From NCBI GenBank assembly GCA_026874595.1, contig CM049308.1, positions 19,220,001-19,284,000 on the forward strand: a stretch of 64,000 nucleotides of DNA, read 5' to 3'. Each line of letters begins with the position of its first letter. Position 1 is the stretch's first letter. Made by a program: the position numbers and the translations under genes. Below the pieces are notes generated by a model, which was given only the letters and a program-made list of their open reading frames with translations, had not been told where the DNA came from and did not search any database. Source of the DNA: Sipunculus nudus. Its lineage: Eukaryota; Annelida; Sipuncula; Golfingiida; Sipunculidae. Below, piece after piece: positions 16,081 through 28,559 of this stretch.

Positions 16081-17272
16081 TAATAATGTCTAAATCAATT
16101 GAAATATTCATATCAAGTGGCTTTTCATTATCTGATCATATGTTGATCTTCTCCCCCCCCCCCCCCTCCTTTAGGCTTTAGAGCTTGACCACAACTGACC
16201 ATTCAAGTGAGACTGTGCAGTATCAAATGACGAAAAAATAGTGCATGAAATGAGGTCAAACTAGTCTTGTACTTGTTGTCTTCATTTGAACAAGAATTTG
16301 ATTGATATAATCAGTGACTGAAAGGAGGGCCACAAAATGAGCTATTTTGACAGAAAACACAAAATCATCAGAGGATGCCTATTAAAGCAGGTACCGGTGC
16401 TTATTACTAGTTATTAGGCTGAATGCATTATTTATTTTCACTTCAAAGATTTTCACTTAAGACTTGATAAAGCTGTGGTAACCTTTGAAAATTCAGTGAG
16501 TGAGATAAGATAGATTTTACCTGTAATGTAAATTATACAATATGATATCTGAACTTAATGTTTCATAGTTTAAAATTCTAATGAAAAGCTGGTAAAAAAG
16601 AAGACCAGGGAAAAAAATCAGCTGAACTTCCAGTTCATCAAGAAACATACTAAGTTTGTTTACCAATCTTGATTGATTAATAAGGTGACATTTTGAAGCT
16701 GTCCTTTTGAAGCTGCTGTTCAGAAATCGGGGGAACAAGGACATAACAGCTTGGTGTATCCAGAATAACAAAGGTTTTACTGAGCATCTCAACTTGACAC
16801 TGATCTTTGTCCGAATGCCCCGGTTCCAGGATCAATACTTGTGGTGTCATGAAGAAGGACTGTATGGGTCCCATATGACCTTTGCACCTGCCAGCCATAC
16901 TTTAAGCCCATGTAAAAGTCATCATTTTAGCAACTTACTGCCAAACAGATGGTAAAAACAGTTGTTGCAAAAGTGCAATGGCTGTGTGAAAAAAAATCAT
17001 GGAGACTAAGGTGATGTCATTGGTTTTACTATAGCCCAACTACTAAACTAGTGTACTTGTGTTTGTTTATATTGGGATTGTACAAGATATATAGGTTTAC
17101 CAGTTCAAGGTGGGCTGGGCTTTATATTTACGTTCACATAGATTTAGTGAAACCTGGCAGTCCTAGCAAATATTAAACTTATTTTGACCTCTTTTTTAGA
17201 TAAGGTTGAAAACTTTGATTTTCTCCTTTGACAGTCATCTGTAAAAAAATATGGTTTTATTTCAAATTATAC

Positions 17273-19931
17273 TTTTTTAGCTCAGCTGACTATAAGTCAT
17301 CTGAGCTATAGTCGTGGTCCATTGTCCGTCGTCCGTCCGTCTGTCCGTCCGTCCGTCCGTCCGTCCATCCGTCCGTCCGTCCGTCCGTCCGTAGATGTGG
17401 CACATTTTGAAACCGTAAGACCTAGGAATCCAAAATTCAGCATAATGTTAGATGTCCCCAAGATCTCCTACCAAGCCCAAAACTGGGTCTTTGCAACTTC
17501 GTTCCTTTGAGAAATTAAGGAAAAACCTCAATTTTTTATTAAAAACCTATTTTCACACTTCAGGACTGCCTAATATCAAAACCACTCATCTGTTTTTCCT
17601 CATATTTACCATAAATATTCCTCTATATAGTTCCTATGTACATGCCAGAAATTATGTCTGTATTATTTAATTTAAAAAAGTTATGGGCCCAAACATAATG
17701 CATTTTGTAAAAAAATCAGGAAAGATATTTGATCACTTAACACAAAAAATGTTAAAGCTATCGACCTTTTTTCCAGTAATATAACTTTAATTAATCAAAA
17801 TTAAATTGTATACCCAAAATTAGATGAAAATCTTTTAACTTTTCTAAAATATTAATAAAAATAAAAAATTGGTACCTTAAATTTTGCCCAACTTTGACCA
17901 TGGCACGTTTTTTTCCTGTAAGTACTGTGGATTTAATTTTCACAGCATGTTTTTGTTAGCATTTCAACTGTTAACACCAAAAATTTGAAACCAGTTGATC
18001 AAAAACTGTAGATTTTAATAAGTTTTCAAGCACCATGTAACATATTGTTTACATCAAGCTAGTGTTATGCAGTTTGCAAGAGCTCAGCTCCCCAGCTTCA
18101 GCTCTCAGTTCCTTAAATTCGGCATACAGTTAGATGTCTCCAAAATCCCCTACCATGCCAAGAATTTGGTCACTAGGACTTAATACCTTCGAGATATTAA
18201 TGAAAAACTTCATTTTTCCATTAAAAACCCATTGTTACACTTCAAGACTGCCTAATATCAAAACCACTGATCTGACTTTAATCATAAATAATATACAAAT
18301 TTTTCATTCTCTATGCACATGCCAGAATGATGTCAGTATTGCGTAATTGTTTTAAGTTATGGGCCCAAACATAATGCACTTTGTAAAAAATCAAGAAATA
18401 TATTTACTCCCTTAACAAGGGCATTGCTGAAGCTAGAGATTTTTTTGTCAGGGATGTAACATTATTTAATCAAGATTCAATTGAATACCCAAAATTAGTT
18501 CTGAATTTTTCAAATTTTATAAGTTATTAATATAAATATAAAATTAGTACCTTAAATCTTGCCCAACTGTGACCATGGCACGTTTGTGACCTGTGAGCAC
18601 TGTTGATATAATTTTCATATCATGCACACATTAGGATTTCAGCTTTTTAGTTTAGAAAGCTGAAAGAAATTGGCCAAAAATTGTAGCTTTTATTAATGTT
18701 TTTAATGAGACCCTGTCAGACTTTGGCTCTCTCCAGCCCCTCTTGAGTCACCTGTATGTTGACCTTGTTGACCTTTCATCAAATTATGCACGCTTGAGGC
18801 GAGGCATACAGGAATCCACGCAGCTTATGGCCAGCCACAGTTGATCCAGGTGTCCGACCCAACTCATCTAGTAGTTTTAACCAACAACATAACAATAAAC
18901 AATAAATTAATAAATTTTTATTGGTTTTTAATAACAAATTAAAGAAAAATAGAAAAGGAATTTGTTAGTTTATAATAACAGGAAATTAACTTGCAGTTAC
19001 TGATGATATAAGAATCTTGTATCGATGGGTAGAATGTCACATATTCCAAATAACACCATGCAGTCACCTATGGCATTTTTCAGTTCAATTTTAATGATAA
19101 AGAAGTAAATCATATTATTCATTACTAATCATTAGGGATCATATGAAGGAAATTAATGATAGACAAAGATGCAGTTGATAATATTAATCTAGATTCCTAC
19201 TGTGTCTAGTGTGTACATTGATGTGAAATTAGTCCAAAATGATTTTTTTACAGTTATTTTTTAATATAAATAAAAGCCATAAAACCAGGTACTTATGATC
19301 ATTATTTAAATGTGTGAATTTTGTATATTCTGGATTCTCAACATCATTGGTTGGTGAAACTGAATAAATACCAGACATGGTGTGAATACTTGTAATTGTA
19401 TTTAAATACGAATATGATTATGTACTCCATTATATGTTTCTTGCATAAAGAATAGGAATTCAGGTAAAAATGAAAGTATATGAATACTCGTGCAAATACT
19501 TTCAAAATGTATTCATGAATGCATTCATGAATATATTCTTTAATATTATTTTAATAATCATATCAGTTATATTTCATTTAAAAAAATCATATGATTCTCT
19601 TATTATTTTTTATAAAAATTATATTTGGGACAATATTTGTAATTTTTTTTAATAAATAGTTAAAATATTATATTATATTTTCTGCTTATAAGTTATATGG
19701 CCAAGTCAAAATCTGTGTGACAATAGTACTCCATTTGTTAATAAAATAAATGAAATCAATCTTCTTCCCTGTCTCCAAAGGTACTATCAAAATCATACAT
19801 AAGCTAAACAACAACAACTCATAATACAGCTTATATTTATTACCACACAAAACCAGCATGTGCCTCATTTCTAAATAATATTTTTTTATCATATATAACA
19901 GCTGAGCGTCGTGACCCATAGGTCCCTTGTT
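17273..19931 (-). mobile_element. Family A element, copy 2
   Basis: Same ends and internal order as copy 1. The 3' hairpin is next to a T-run at 17273-17278, and a long GTCC microsatellite at 17324-17392 contains one CATCC interruption. Two core units and the AT-rich block ending in CCCTTGTT at 19931 follow. Differences from copies 1 and 3 are scattered point changes and small indels, indicating recent amplification. Confidence 0.75.
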
Positions 19932-20368
19932 CATTCTTAACAGTTGTTTTGTCAATACTGATATCATTAAAATTAAAACTAGGGGCACATGAAAGGCAAT
20001 GTCATAAGTTATTAATTGCAGACAAGAGTTTGTATATTCCCTCATAGAGCCCCAGGCAGACTTTTCAAAGACTGTTTAATAATGGCATTGCATTAATTTA
20101 GTTCCATTTATCTTTTTAAAAAAATGGGACGTGATTGCTTCAGGAGACAGCATGTTATTCAAGGTGTGTTCAGTCTGTCAAATGACAGCAATTAGTCCAG
20201 TTAATTGTATCCGCCAAAACGAAGTTTTGCGGATACTATGTTTTTGACCGGGTTCCGCCGCCGCCGCCGCCGCGTTCGTTTCCGGAGAACTCCTCTGAGA
20301 CTACTGGACAGATTTTTCCGAAACTTACACAAATTATCGGGTCACATGTGAACTGGTGCCTAACCAAG

Positions 20369-20387
20369 TGACCTTGACCTCTGACCT
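20369..20387 (-). promoter_or_regulatory. AGGTCA direct-repeat motif in family B
   Basis: TGACCTTGACCTCTGACCT reads on the minus strand as AGGTCAGAGGTCA (direct repeat with one-base spacer) overlapping TCAAGGTCA. These match known nuclear-receptor half-site arrangements. No evidence of use. Confidence 0.3.
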
Positions 20388-20422
20388 TTCGTCTCTGCCC
20401 AGCGTCCATTTGTGCGTCTGTT

Positions 20423-21822
20423 TCCACACATAAACCCATATATCTCGGGAACCGTTTGAACGATCCGGAAAAAAATTTTACACAAATGTAGCCCTGGGAT
20501 AGCTTTATAACATACACAACAAAAGGTGGCGCCACCTGCAACCATGTTTGCACAGTGTCCATCTGTTCATCTGCCTGGGGTTAAAATCACTCATATCTCT
20601 GCAGTGATTTGACTAATTCACCTAAAATTCGGCATGCATATACATCCTAGATAGCTTTCTCGATTTTGTGACAGGTGGCGCCACCTACATTCACGTTAAC
20701 GCTCCACACATAATCCCATATATCTCGGGAACCATTTGACCGATCCGGAAAAAAATTTTACACAAATGTAGCCCTGGGATAGCTTTATAACATACACAAC
20801 AAAAGGTGGCGCCACCTGCAACCATGTTTGCACAGTGTCCATCTGTTCATCTGCCTGGGGTTAAAATCACTCATATCTCTGCAGTGGTTTGACTAATTCA
20901 CCTAAAATTCGGCATGCATATACATCTTAGATAGCTTTCTCGATTTTGTGACAGGTGGCGCCACCTACATTCACGTTAACGCTCCACACATAATCCCATA
21001 TATCTCGGGAACCGTTTGACCGATCCGGAAAAAAATTTTACACAAATGTAGCCCTGGGATAGCTTTATTACATACACAACAAAAGGTGGCGCCACCTGCA
21101 ACCATGTTTGCACAGTGTCCATTTGTTCATCTGCCTGGGGTTAAAATCACTCATATCTCTGCAGTGGTTTGACTAATTCACCTAAAAATCAGCATGCATA
21201 TACATCCTAGATAGCTTTCTTGATTTAATGACAGGTGGCGCCACCTACATTCACGTTAACACTCCACACATAAATCCATATATCTCGGGAACCGTTTGAC
21301 CGATCCGGAAAAAAATTTTACACAAATGTAGCCCTGGGATAGCTTTATAACATACACAACAAAAGGTGGCACCACCTGCAACCATGTTTGCACAGTGTCT
21401 ATTTGTTAATCTGCCTGGGGTTAAAATCACTCATATCTCTGCAGTGGTTTGACTAATTCACCTAAAATTCGGCATGTGTATACATCCTAGATAGCTTTCT
21501 TGATTTTATGACAGGTGGCGCCACCTACATTCACGTTTATGCTGCAGACATCCAAGCTCATATCTGGGGAACCGTTTGACCAATCAGGAAAAAAATTTTA
21601 CACAAATGTAGCCCTTGGATAGCTTTATAACATGAACAAAAATGGTGGCGCCACCTGCAGCCATTTTTGCACAGCGTCCATCTGTTTGTCTGCTGTAGGA
21701 TAAAATTACTCATATCTCTGCAGTGGTTTGACTTTTCCACATGAAATTTTGCATGTGTATATATCTTGGATAGTTTCTCATTCAAATAACAGGTGGCGCC
21801 ACCTACAATCATGTTTATGTGG
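20423..21822 (-). repeat. 280-bp tandem array (five units) in family B copy 2
   Basis: Unit landmarks (the CACACATAA or equivalent joint before CATATATCTCGGGAACC) fall at 20423, 20703, 20983, 21263 and 21543, exactly 280 apart. Each unit is a dimer. One half ends in GGTGGCGCCACCTGCAACC and the other in GGTGGCGCCACCTACATTC, 149 and 131 bases apart. Confidence 0.85.
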
Positions 21823-22204
21823 CAGAGATATATTCTAATATTTAACACATGTAACTCTATATCCCCTTGCCACTCAATCAATGCCTTACTTCACCCGTCC
21901 TTCTCTGATTTTGGCGGATACACGTAGTCGCTTGTCGACTACCCGTATTCTAGTTACAGGCTCATCTTGTCAGGTTAAGAATAAGAGATACAGCTTAATG
22001 TATGTTATATATATACAGTATCAAAGGTGAGAATATAACAAAGGCTATGTATTTTTATTTATATAGCTATATGTTATCTTTTAATTTTAAGAAATTACAG
22101 TCTCAGTGCATGTATTTAATTATTGCCCCTGCTGTCACAGAAGGTGTCTGTCCGAGTTGGTGTTTGCCCAATCACTGGAAAAGAGAGCCACAGTCACCAA
22201 ATTA

Positions 22205-22600
22205 ACACATCTCTGTTGATGCATCTTTAAAAGGGCTAGGTTAAGTTTGAATACAGATGACCTTGACCAAATTTTTTAAGGTCACATGATTTTGCTGAAA
22301 TGATGCAAGGGCAATAATTTGAAAAGTATTAGTCACAGTCTTTTTACTCACACCATTGATGCACCTTATGAAGGGCTTGCTTAAGTTTGAATATGGATGA
22401 CCTTAATACCTTTTTCAAGGTCACAGATGCTTTTTTAAATTTAGCGCAGTGTCTTGAAAAGAACTAGAGCCACAGTCCTCATACTCTTTCTGTTCCAGTC
22501 ACAGAGGCAATCTTGCTAATATGATGGTAGTGTAATAACCTAAGAGGGCATAGTCACCATTGATGGTTATGCATCTCATGGATGAGCTTGCAAGTTTTTG
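22205..22600 (+). repeat. Degenerate tandem repeat of about 140 bp
   Basis: GATGCATCTTTAAAAGGGCT at 22218 and GATGCACCTTATGAAGGGCT at 22358 begin matching segments. Each is followed by TTAAGTTTGAATA, a GATGACCTT and an AAGGTCAC. A third, more decayed unit starts near 22570. Confidence 0.6.
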
Positions 22601-25600
22601 AGGTCTTTACTCTTATTTTACTGATATTACACTTAAATCAGTCCTTTTTAAGTGTCTTTAAAATTTCCTACTGGTATTAAAACCATTTCAGAAGCTACTT
22701 CCATGATAGGTGATGGACAAACCAGATCTGTTCAAGAGACCAACCTTTCTTGTTTCATATAGAGTTGCTGAGTTGGATATTTTCTGAGATCAACTTGAGT
22801 AACTTCATCCATAGGTAACTTTTTATTAAATGTTTCAATATGAATATTCAAAGTGATTGATTGGTTCTGTGAGCAGCATAGTATCAAAAAAACACATCAG
22901 CCACTTTGGAGGTATGGTCAGATCATTCTGTTTTAAATTGAAGTCTGGCACTTAAATTTAAATGGATGATTTGTTTAATGGACTTTCCTCCAAAGTTAAT
23001 GGAGAACAGCTTTGTTCTGATTTGCTGGCTGGCAGTGGCAGTCCACTTGCCACAAATCAGCTGATTAATGGTCCAAATAAAATGTTTCAGAGGGAAACTT
23101 CTGCATCTGATTATCGTGTGGCCATTGCTCTTGTAGTCCAGTCTTGTGTGAGCAGAGTCTCAATTACTGTGCTTGACGATTCTATAAATAGTCAACTTTG
23201 TTTATCTTAGTGACATTTAAATTAATGTTTTGATTTTGGGGGATTGTTGATGTGGAATATTGGAAATTTAAAAAGATGATAATTGATATGGACTGTGGAT
23301 TTACCCAACTTGAAGAGGAACTTTTTATGAAATATTCACTAGGATTGTACTCGGTTTGTTTTTGGGGACTTAAACTTTCTACCGTACTGTCCAGGGTTTT
23401 TGCCTATTATGGCCTCTTTTTAAAGCAGATTGATCAGTGTGGTTACCAAAATCTTCCTTGGATTAAAATGAAACTACGATACATACCTTGATACTTAACA
23501 CACAATATGTAATACAATACTTATAATTATATGCAGTGTAAAAAGTTTATATTAAAGTCAGTATTGTGTGCCTTGTTATTTAAATCAAATTTCTAATAAA
23601 ATCCTTTAATATTTCCAAACTGCACATAATCTTTTTAGCAAATTATTTTTAGCTAATAAATTTTAGGATCACCATAAATCTATATATTAATTATTATAAT
23701 TAAGGGTGGTGCTTATCTACCTATGTTCAGAAGTTTTCTTTTGCCATGCCTCAGAAAGCTGTTTGTTTTGCCTTTAGGAGTCAGGAACATGTGTGTCCTT
23801 AGGGATGAGGGGTCTTTTTCCATATCTGTGCAAAAATTTTAAGAAACTTCAGCATTAATTTTTGAAGAGGCTTTTGCATTATCATCTGTCAGAAACTATC
23901 ATGTGTATCGTGTATCAAGCTGGGGAACTTGACTAAATGGAAATGGAAAATCTGGATGTCAAAAGTCAGATGTGCAAATAAAAAGGAATACTGCAGTGTC
24001 AGTCATACACAACTGGTCAAAGAGGTGCCCATAAAACTGAATTTTATCTTTATACTAGCTATTACCAGTATACTAATATCTATAAACTATTTCTTCCACT
24101 CTGTATCCGGATAAACAAAAGCACACAAAAATGGGACAGGATAGGTCTACAAAAATTATCACAAATAAGTTACATAATGAAATTTGCATTATACATTATT
24201 ACCCTATTTGCATATGGGATGATTTATGCCCAGTAAATTTGTTTTAAATATAAGATCTCTCCCTTGTAATCAGTTTAAAAAAGTATTGTTTGATAATTTT
24301 GATTACCTCTTGATTTACAGATAAACAATATTTTTGGAGCTATATACATTTTTTCTATATCTAAGATCAACATTATGTTCATATAAGTGGAAGCAGATCA
24401 TGAAAGTGTTTTGCTCATTTTATTTCTACACATTGGTGTTCTCATTCGGTGGAGGTAAACTGAACACTGGGGCATATGAAGAAGCCTCGGAGCAATACAC
24501 ATTAGTTCATATATGTTCAGGAATGGTGGTGCCCTTTTCTTCCTGATTCACAAGTTGAATGGTGCTTTTCAATATGCATTTGGCACCCACCCTTGACACA
24601 CCACTGTATTGGTAGCAAGATGAAGTACTCGATTGAGCCAAAATCCTTCTGTGGCGGACAGATCTTTTGACATGGTTTCCATGCCTTGTGGATGAAGCAA
24701 TATTCAGGGCCTCCCGTTTTATCTGGCATATATTTAAATGAATGGATCGTTTGTGTCACCATGTGACACACCAGACATTGCCCAGAGAAAATGGTTTAGT
24801 GTTACCTGGATGTTGTGGAGGCTGTCACTGGATATGCCATACACCCAGAGTTCTTTTTTAGATTGACAGTGCTTTTTTAAACCATTGTTTATGTTAGGAT
24901 AGAGCACCTGGGGATTACGTTACTACTCATTGCTGATTGGTTAGATATCAATAGGAGCCAATAAAAGGAGTCCTGTTGAAGAGCTAATATGGAGTTAGCT
25001 TTTTATTTGGGTCTTGTTATAACACTGCTGCCTAGTTTCTGTTTTTTGTTAGACATCCATCTGCCGATTGATGTGTGACATTTATATTCTCTTTAGTTCT
25101 TACTGGCATTCATCTGTCTTGTGTCATTTCTTATTTTTCTTTGGTGATGATTAATTCATATGTCACAGCCCAAGCCAATTTAAACCTCAGTCTTGTCATT
25201 TATAGTAGCACCTACCAGCAGATCAGAAAATAGAATAAATCATTCACATAAAAAGATTTCTGGTTATATTCCATACATCAGCTCAGTACAGCCTGGAGTT
25301 TTTTCTTGTTTGTCAGCATGCTCAGCAAACTAAAGTGTAAAAGAAATTACTGTTCAATTGCCATCATGTCTCAGTAATCCAAACAGTGACCTCAAAGAAG
25401 TTTGGATGTATTTTTGGCTAGCCTGAATATAGTTAATGGTTAATGGCTACCCAGGGATTTTTATGAAAGATGCATATCCAGGAGACTTCAGGAGTTCCAA
25501 GTCTTTGGTAATTAAAAATCAGTTGGTCAGTGTCACAGTTAAAATCATAAAAAAGTTAACAAGAGAGTGGGCTGAACGAGATGTCTGCCATGACTGATGC

Positions 25601-25713
25601 TGGATGTGAGTTGTGTGAGGCAGCCTTTTTGTAGAATTCTTTCCAGGTCTCACTTCCACATTCAGGGCACTCTATCTAGTTGTTTTAGAACTCCATCCAT
25701 TCCCTCTCAGACA
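22601..25713. other. Intronic stretch with nothing recognised
   Basis: No splice-bounded coding frame, RNA gene or listed repeat family. Frames such as that at 22962-23210 have no recognisable domain and lack exon context. Confidence 0.4.
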
Positions 25714-25796
25714 TTTTTTAGCTCAGCTGACTGTAAGTCATCTGAGCTAGAGCGATCACCCTTTGTCCATCGTCCATCTGTCTGTCTGTCCCTCCG

Positions 25797-27475
25797 TTAA
25801 CCTGGCAAAAATCGTAACCGCTGGACCTAGAAACTTGTAACTTGACATTCGGAGAGGTCCATGAAAAATCTCCTTGGAAACCAGAAATGAGGTCTCTGTT
25901 ACCCATATCCTTCGAGCTATGGGGCCCCAAAATACCCCCCCAGAATTGTCAAAAATTTCATACAAAAACTTCAATATCTCATTAACTACATCACTGATGG
26001 TCATGATTTTTGGCATACATATTAATCATGAGATGTTCCATCAGTTTCTGCAGACTGGTGGCGCCATATGTATTTTTCGATTCTTTACGAATTGTTTTGT
26101 CTATTTTTTGAGACCTTTAAAAATGTGAACATCTGTTAACAAGGCACAAATCGTAAAGACTGGACCTAGAATCTTCTTTCTTTACACACTGAGAAACCTA
26201 TGAAAAGTCTCCATGGAAACCGGAAATTAGGTCTCTGTTACCCATATCCTTCGAGCTATGGAGCCCCAAAGTACCCCCCAGAATAGTAAAAAATTTCATA
26301 CAAAAACTTCAACATCTCATTAACTACATCACTGATGGTCATGATTTTTTGGCATACATATTGATCATGAGATGTTTCATCAGTTTCTGCAGACTGGTGG
26401 CGCCACCTGTATTTTTCGATTCTTTAAGAATTGTTATCTCTATTTTTGAGACCTTTAAAAATGTGAACATCTGTTAACAGGGCACAAATCGTAAAGACTG
26501 GACCTATAGAATCTTCATTCCTGACACAGTGAGAGACCTATGAAAAGTCTCCATGGAAACCTGAAATTAGGTCTCTGTTACCCATATCCTTCGAGCTATG
26601 GAGCCCCAAAGAAACCCCCAGAATAGTCAAAAATTTCATACAAAAACTTCAATATCTCATTAACTACATCACTGATGGTCATGATTTTTTGGCATACATA
26701 TTGATCATGAGATGTGTCATCAGTTTCTGCAGCCTGGGTGCACCAACTCTATTTTTTTTATTTTTTACGAATTTTTTCTCTCTTTTTGAGACCTTTAAAA
26801 ATGTGGACATCTTTAACAGGGCACAAATCGTAAAGACTGGACCTAGAATCTTTATATTTGTCATTCTGAGAGGCCTATGAAAAGTCTCCATGGAAACCAG
26901 AAATTAGGTCTCTCTTGCCCATATCCTTCGAGCTATGGAGCCTCAAAGAAACCCCCAGAATATTGAAAAATTTGATACAAAAACTGCAGTATCTCAATAA
27001 CTACAACACTGATGGTCATGATTTTTCGCATACATATTGGTCATGAGTTGTTCCATCAGTTTCTGCAGACTGGGTGCACCACCTCTATTTTTTTTTCAAA
27101 TTTTTACGAATTTTTTTCTCTGTTTTTGAGACCTTTTAAGATGTGGTTATCTGTCAACAGGGTACAAATAGTAACAACTGGACCTAGAAATCTTCATTCT
27201 TGTCATGCAAGGAGTCCCATGAAAAGTGTCTGTGGAAACCTGAAATTAGGTCTCTGTTTCCCATATCCTTCAAGCTAAAGGACTCCGAAGTATCCCTCAG
27301 AATAATGGAAAATTTGATACAAAAGCTGAAGTATCTGAACAACTAATGCAGAGATCACCATGATTCTTTGCATGTATATTGACTATTAAGTGTTTTTATT
27401 AGTTTCTGCAGACTGGTGGAGCCACCTGTATTTTTTTAAGTTTACGCATTTTTTCTCTATTTTTGAAATACATAT
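25797..27475 (-). repeat. Tandem core units of about 330 bp in family A copy 5
   Basis: Repeated landmarks are CATCTGTTAAC...GGACCTAGAAT, CCATATCCTTCGAGCTATGG, TCATTAACTACATCACTGAT and CAGTTTCTGCAGACTGGTGG, occurring about five times. Units 2 and 3 are the most alike. Later units carry more changes and lose the exact GGCGCC palindrome. Confidence 0.75.
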
Positions 27476-27533
27476 AAATGCAGACACAATCTTGGCCTGT
27501 TGGTTAATCTGTTTGATGCTTCAGTTGAATGGG

Positions 27534-28371
27534 CAGGGATGTGCCCACGCCGGGCACTTGACTGGAAAGTGTCAATACCCGCCCGGCAGTGATATTTTTT
27601 TAATTGTTTAAGCCATGAACAAAAGTACACGCGTGTAAGCTTATCTGGCGGTGTTTTACTGGTATTACAATTAGTGACCCCTGTCGTATATATCTGAGTG
27701 TATGTCTGCCAGACATCCAGTGGCGCCCAAAATGAATAATTAATAGAAGGTACTCTTTCACAATGTTCCGTATTTAGTGAATGTTGATGAATAAAATTTG
27801 GTACGAAAGAAGTGAACGTAGCTGCTATGGTAGCCCCACCTTGTATCTGTATAAAAGACTAATGCTGATTTCAGCTTCCATGAAATCACATGACGCGCCA
27901 AACGTTGATTGATTGACTATAATTGATAATCGACGTAAATATTCGAATATATTTGAATGGTCACAGTTCTTAATGAGGCCAAACTGCTGTAGAAAAGTTG
28001 AAAGTGATGTTCGGTATCAGGTTTTAAGCGCAAAACCTGGATATGTTCCTTTCTAATACCCATATTATACGGAAGCAATCTTCAACAAATCCTGACTGAC
28101 AGAATCTGAACTGACAGATGAGTTCACCACAGTGTTTTACAATCAAATTTGCTCTTAGTGGTGGCATTGCTGTCGGCATATTGGGAATTAATAATACATT
28201 AATATTATTACTAATGATTTATTCATGCAGCTTAAATATCACAAATCACAACTATAAAAAATAAAAGTTTACCTTTTAAATTTTTCCGTAGCGAGCCCCC
28301 CCCCCCCCCCCCTCCATTTCACGTGCATGGCCCGCCCGCCCGGCACTCAAATTATTCTGAGCACATCCCTG
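27534..28371 (+). mobile_element. 0.84-kb TIR DNA transposon, copy 1
   Basis: Perfect 11-bp terminal inverted repeats, CAGGGATGTGC at 27534-27544 and GCACATCCCTG at 28361-28371, are flanked by a 6-bp duplication AATGGG (27528-27533 and 28372-28377). G+C-rich subterminal segments contain GCCCGCCCGGCA-type motifs, and there is a C-run at 28296-28312. It is non-autonomous, since no transposase frame is present. The terminal CAGGG resembles hAT ends, but the duplication seen is 6 and not 8 bp, so the superfamily is left open. Confidence 0.8.
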
Positions 28372-28462
28372 AATGGGTATATACTACCATTCAGATGATA
28401 AAATTTCCTTTTGCGAATCTCTTCCCAGTCAGCTGAGCGTCGTGACCCATGGGTCACTTGTT

Positions 28463-28555
28463 CCCTCTCTCCCTCTCTCTCTCTCCCTGTCCATTGCTTG
28501 TGGTTTATCCTTTTCGCTTTCCTTCTCTCTCTCTCTCTCACTCACTCACATGATG
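28463..28555 (+). repeat. CT-rich low-complexity tract
   Basis: Runs of CTCTCT and CCCTCT on either side of a short unique segment, squeezed between the family A and family E elements. Confidence 0.8.
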
Positions 28556-28559
28556 TATC

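Larger units (their letters stand above)
14638..17272. other. Intronic stretch between family A copies
   Basis: Holds an AT dinucleotide run at 15208-15225, the isolated family A terminus at 15239, the dispersed repeat at 15943-16080 and a C-run at 16153-16166. No exon is supported. Confidence 0.45.
20203..21955 (-). mobile_element. Family B element, copy 2 (well preserved)
   Basis: The right end in reverse is AACTAGAATACGGGTAGTCG, then ACAAGCGACTAC (stem-loop), then GTATCCGCCAAAA. The left end is a 3' hairpin, GTATCCGCCAAAAC / GTTTTGCGGATAC around GAA (20207-20236), followed by a CCG repeat. The subterminal GTATCCGCCAAAA is a perfect inverted partner of the hairpin arm. Between the ends lie five 280-bp units. 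No ORF of transposase type is seen. Confidence 0.78.
25714..28462 (-). mobile_element. Family A element, subfamily 2 (copy 5), carrying a nested transposon
   Basis: The left end has the family A hairpin with CTGTAAGTCATC in the loop region and a short, decayed GTCC/GTCT microsatellite. The right end is CAGCTGAGCGTCGTGACCCA followed by TGGGTCACTTGTT at 28462. The interior is unlike copies 1-4: about five units of roughly 330 bp, each with CCATATCCTTCGAGCTATGG and GTTTCTGCAGACTGG(T)GGCGCCACCT. A DNA transposon interrupts it at 27534-28371. Confidence 0.72.

Noticed and set aside
17322-17510. Frame encoding repeated Arg-Pro-Ser-Val (also at 32920 and 38690)
   Set aside because: It is the translation of the GTCC microsatellite and hairpin end of family A; the same frame appears wherever the repeat does.
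22962-23210. 82-codon frame as an alternative exon
   Set aside because: No recognised domain, no flanking splice signals that fit the MLK reading frame, and ordinary intron composition.
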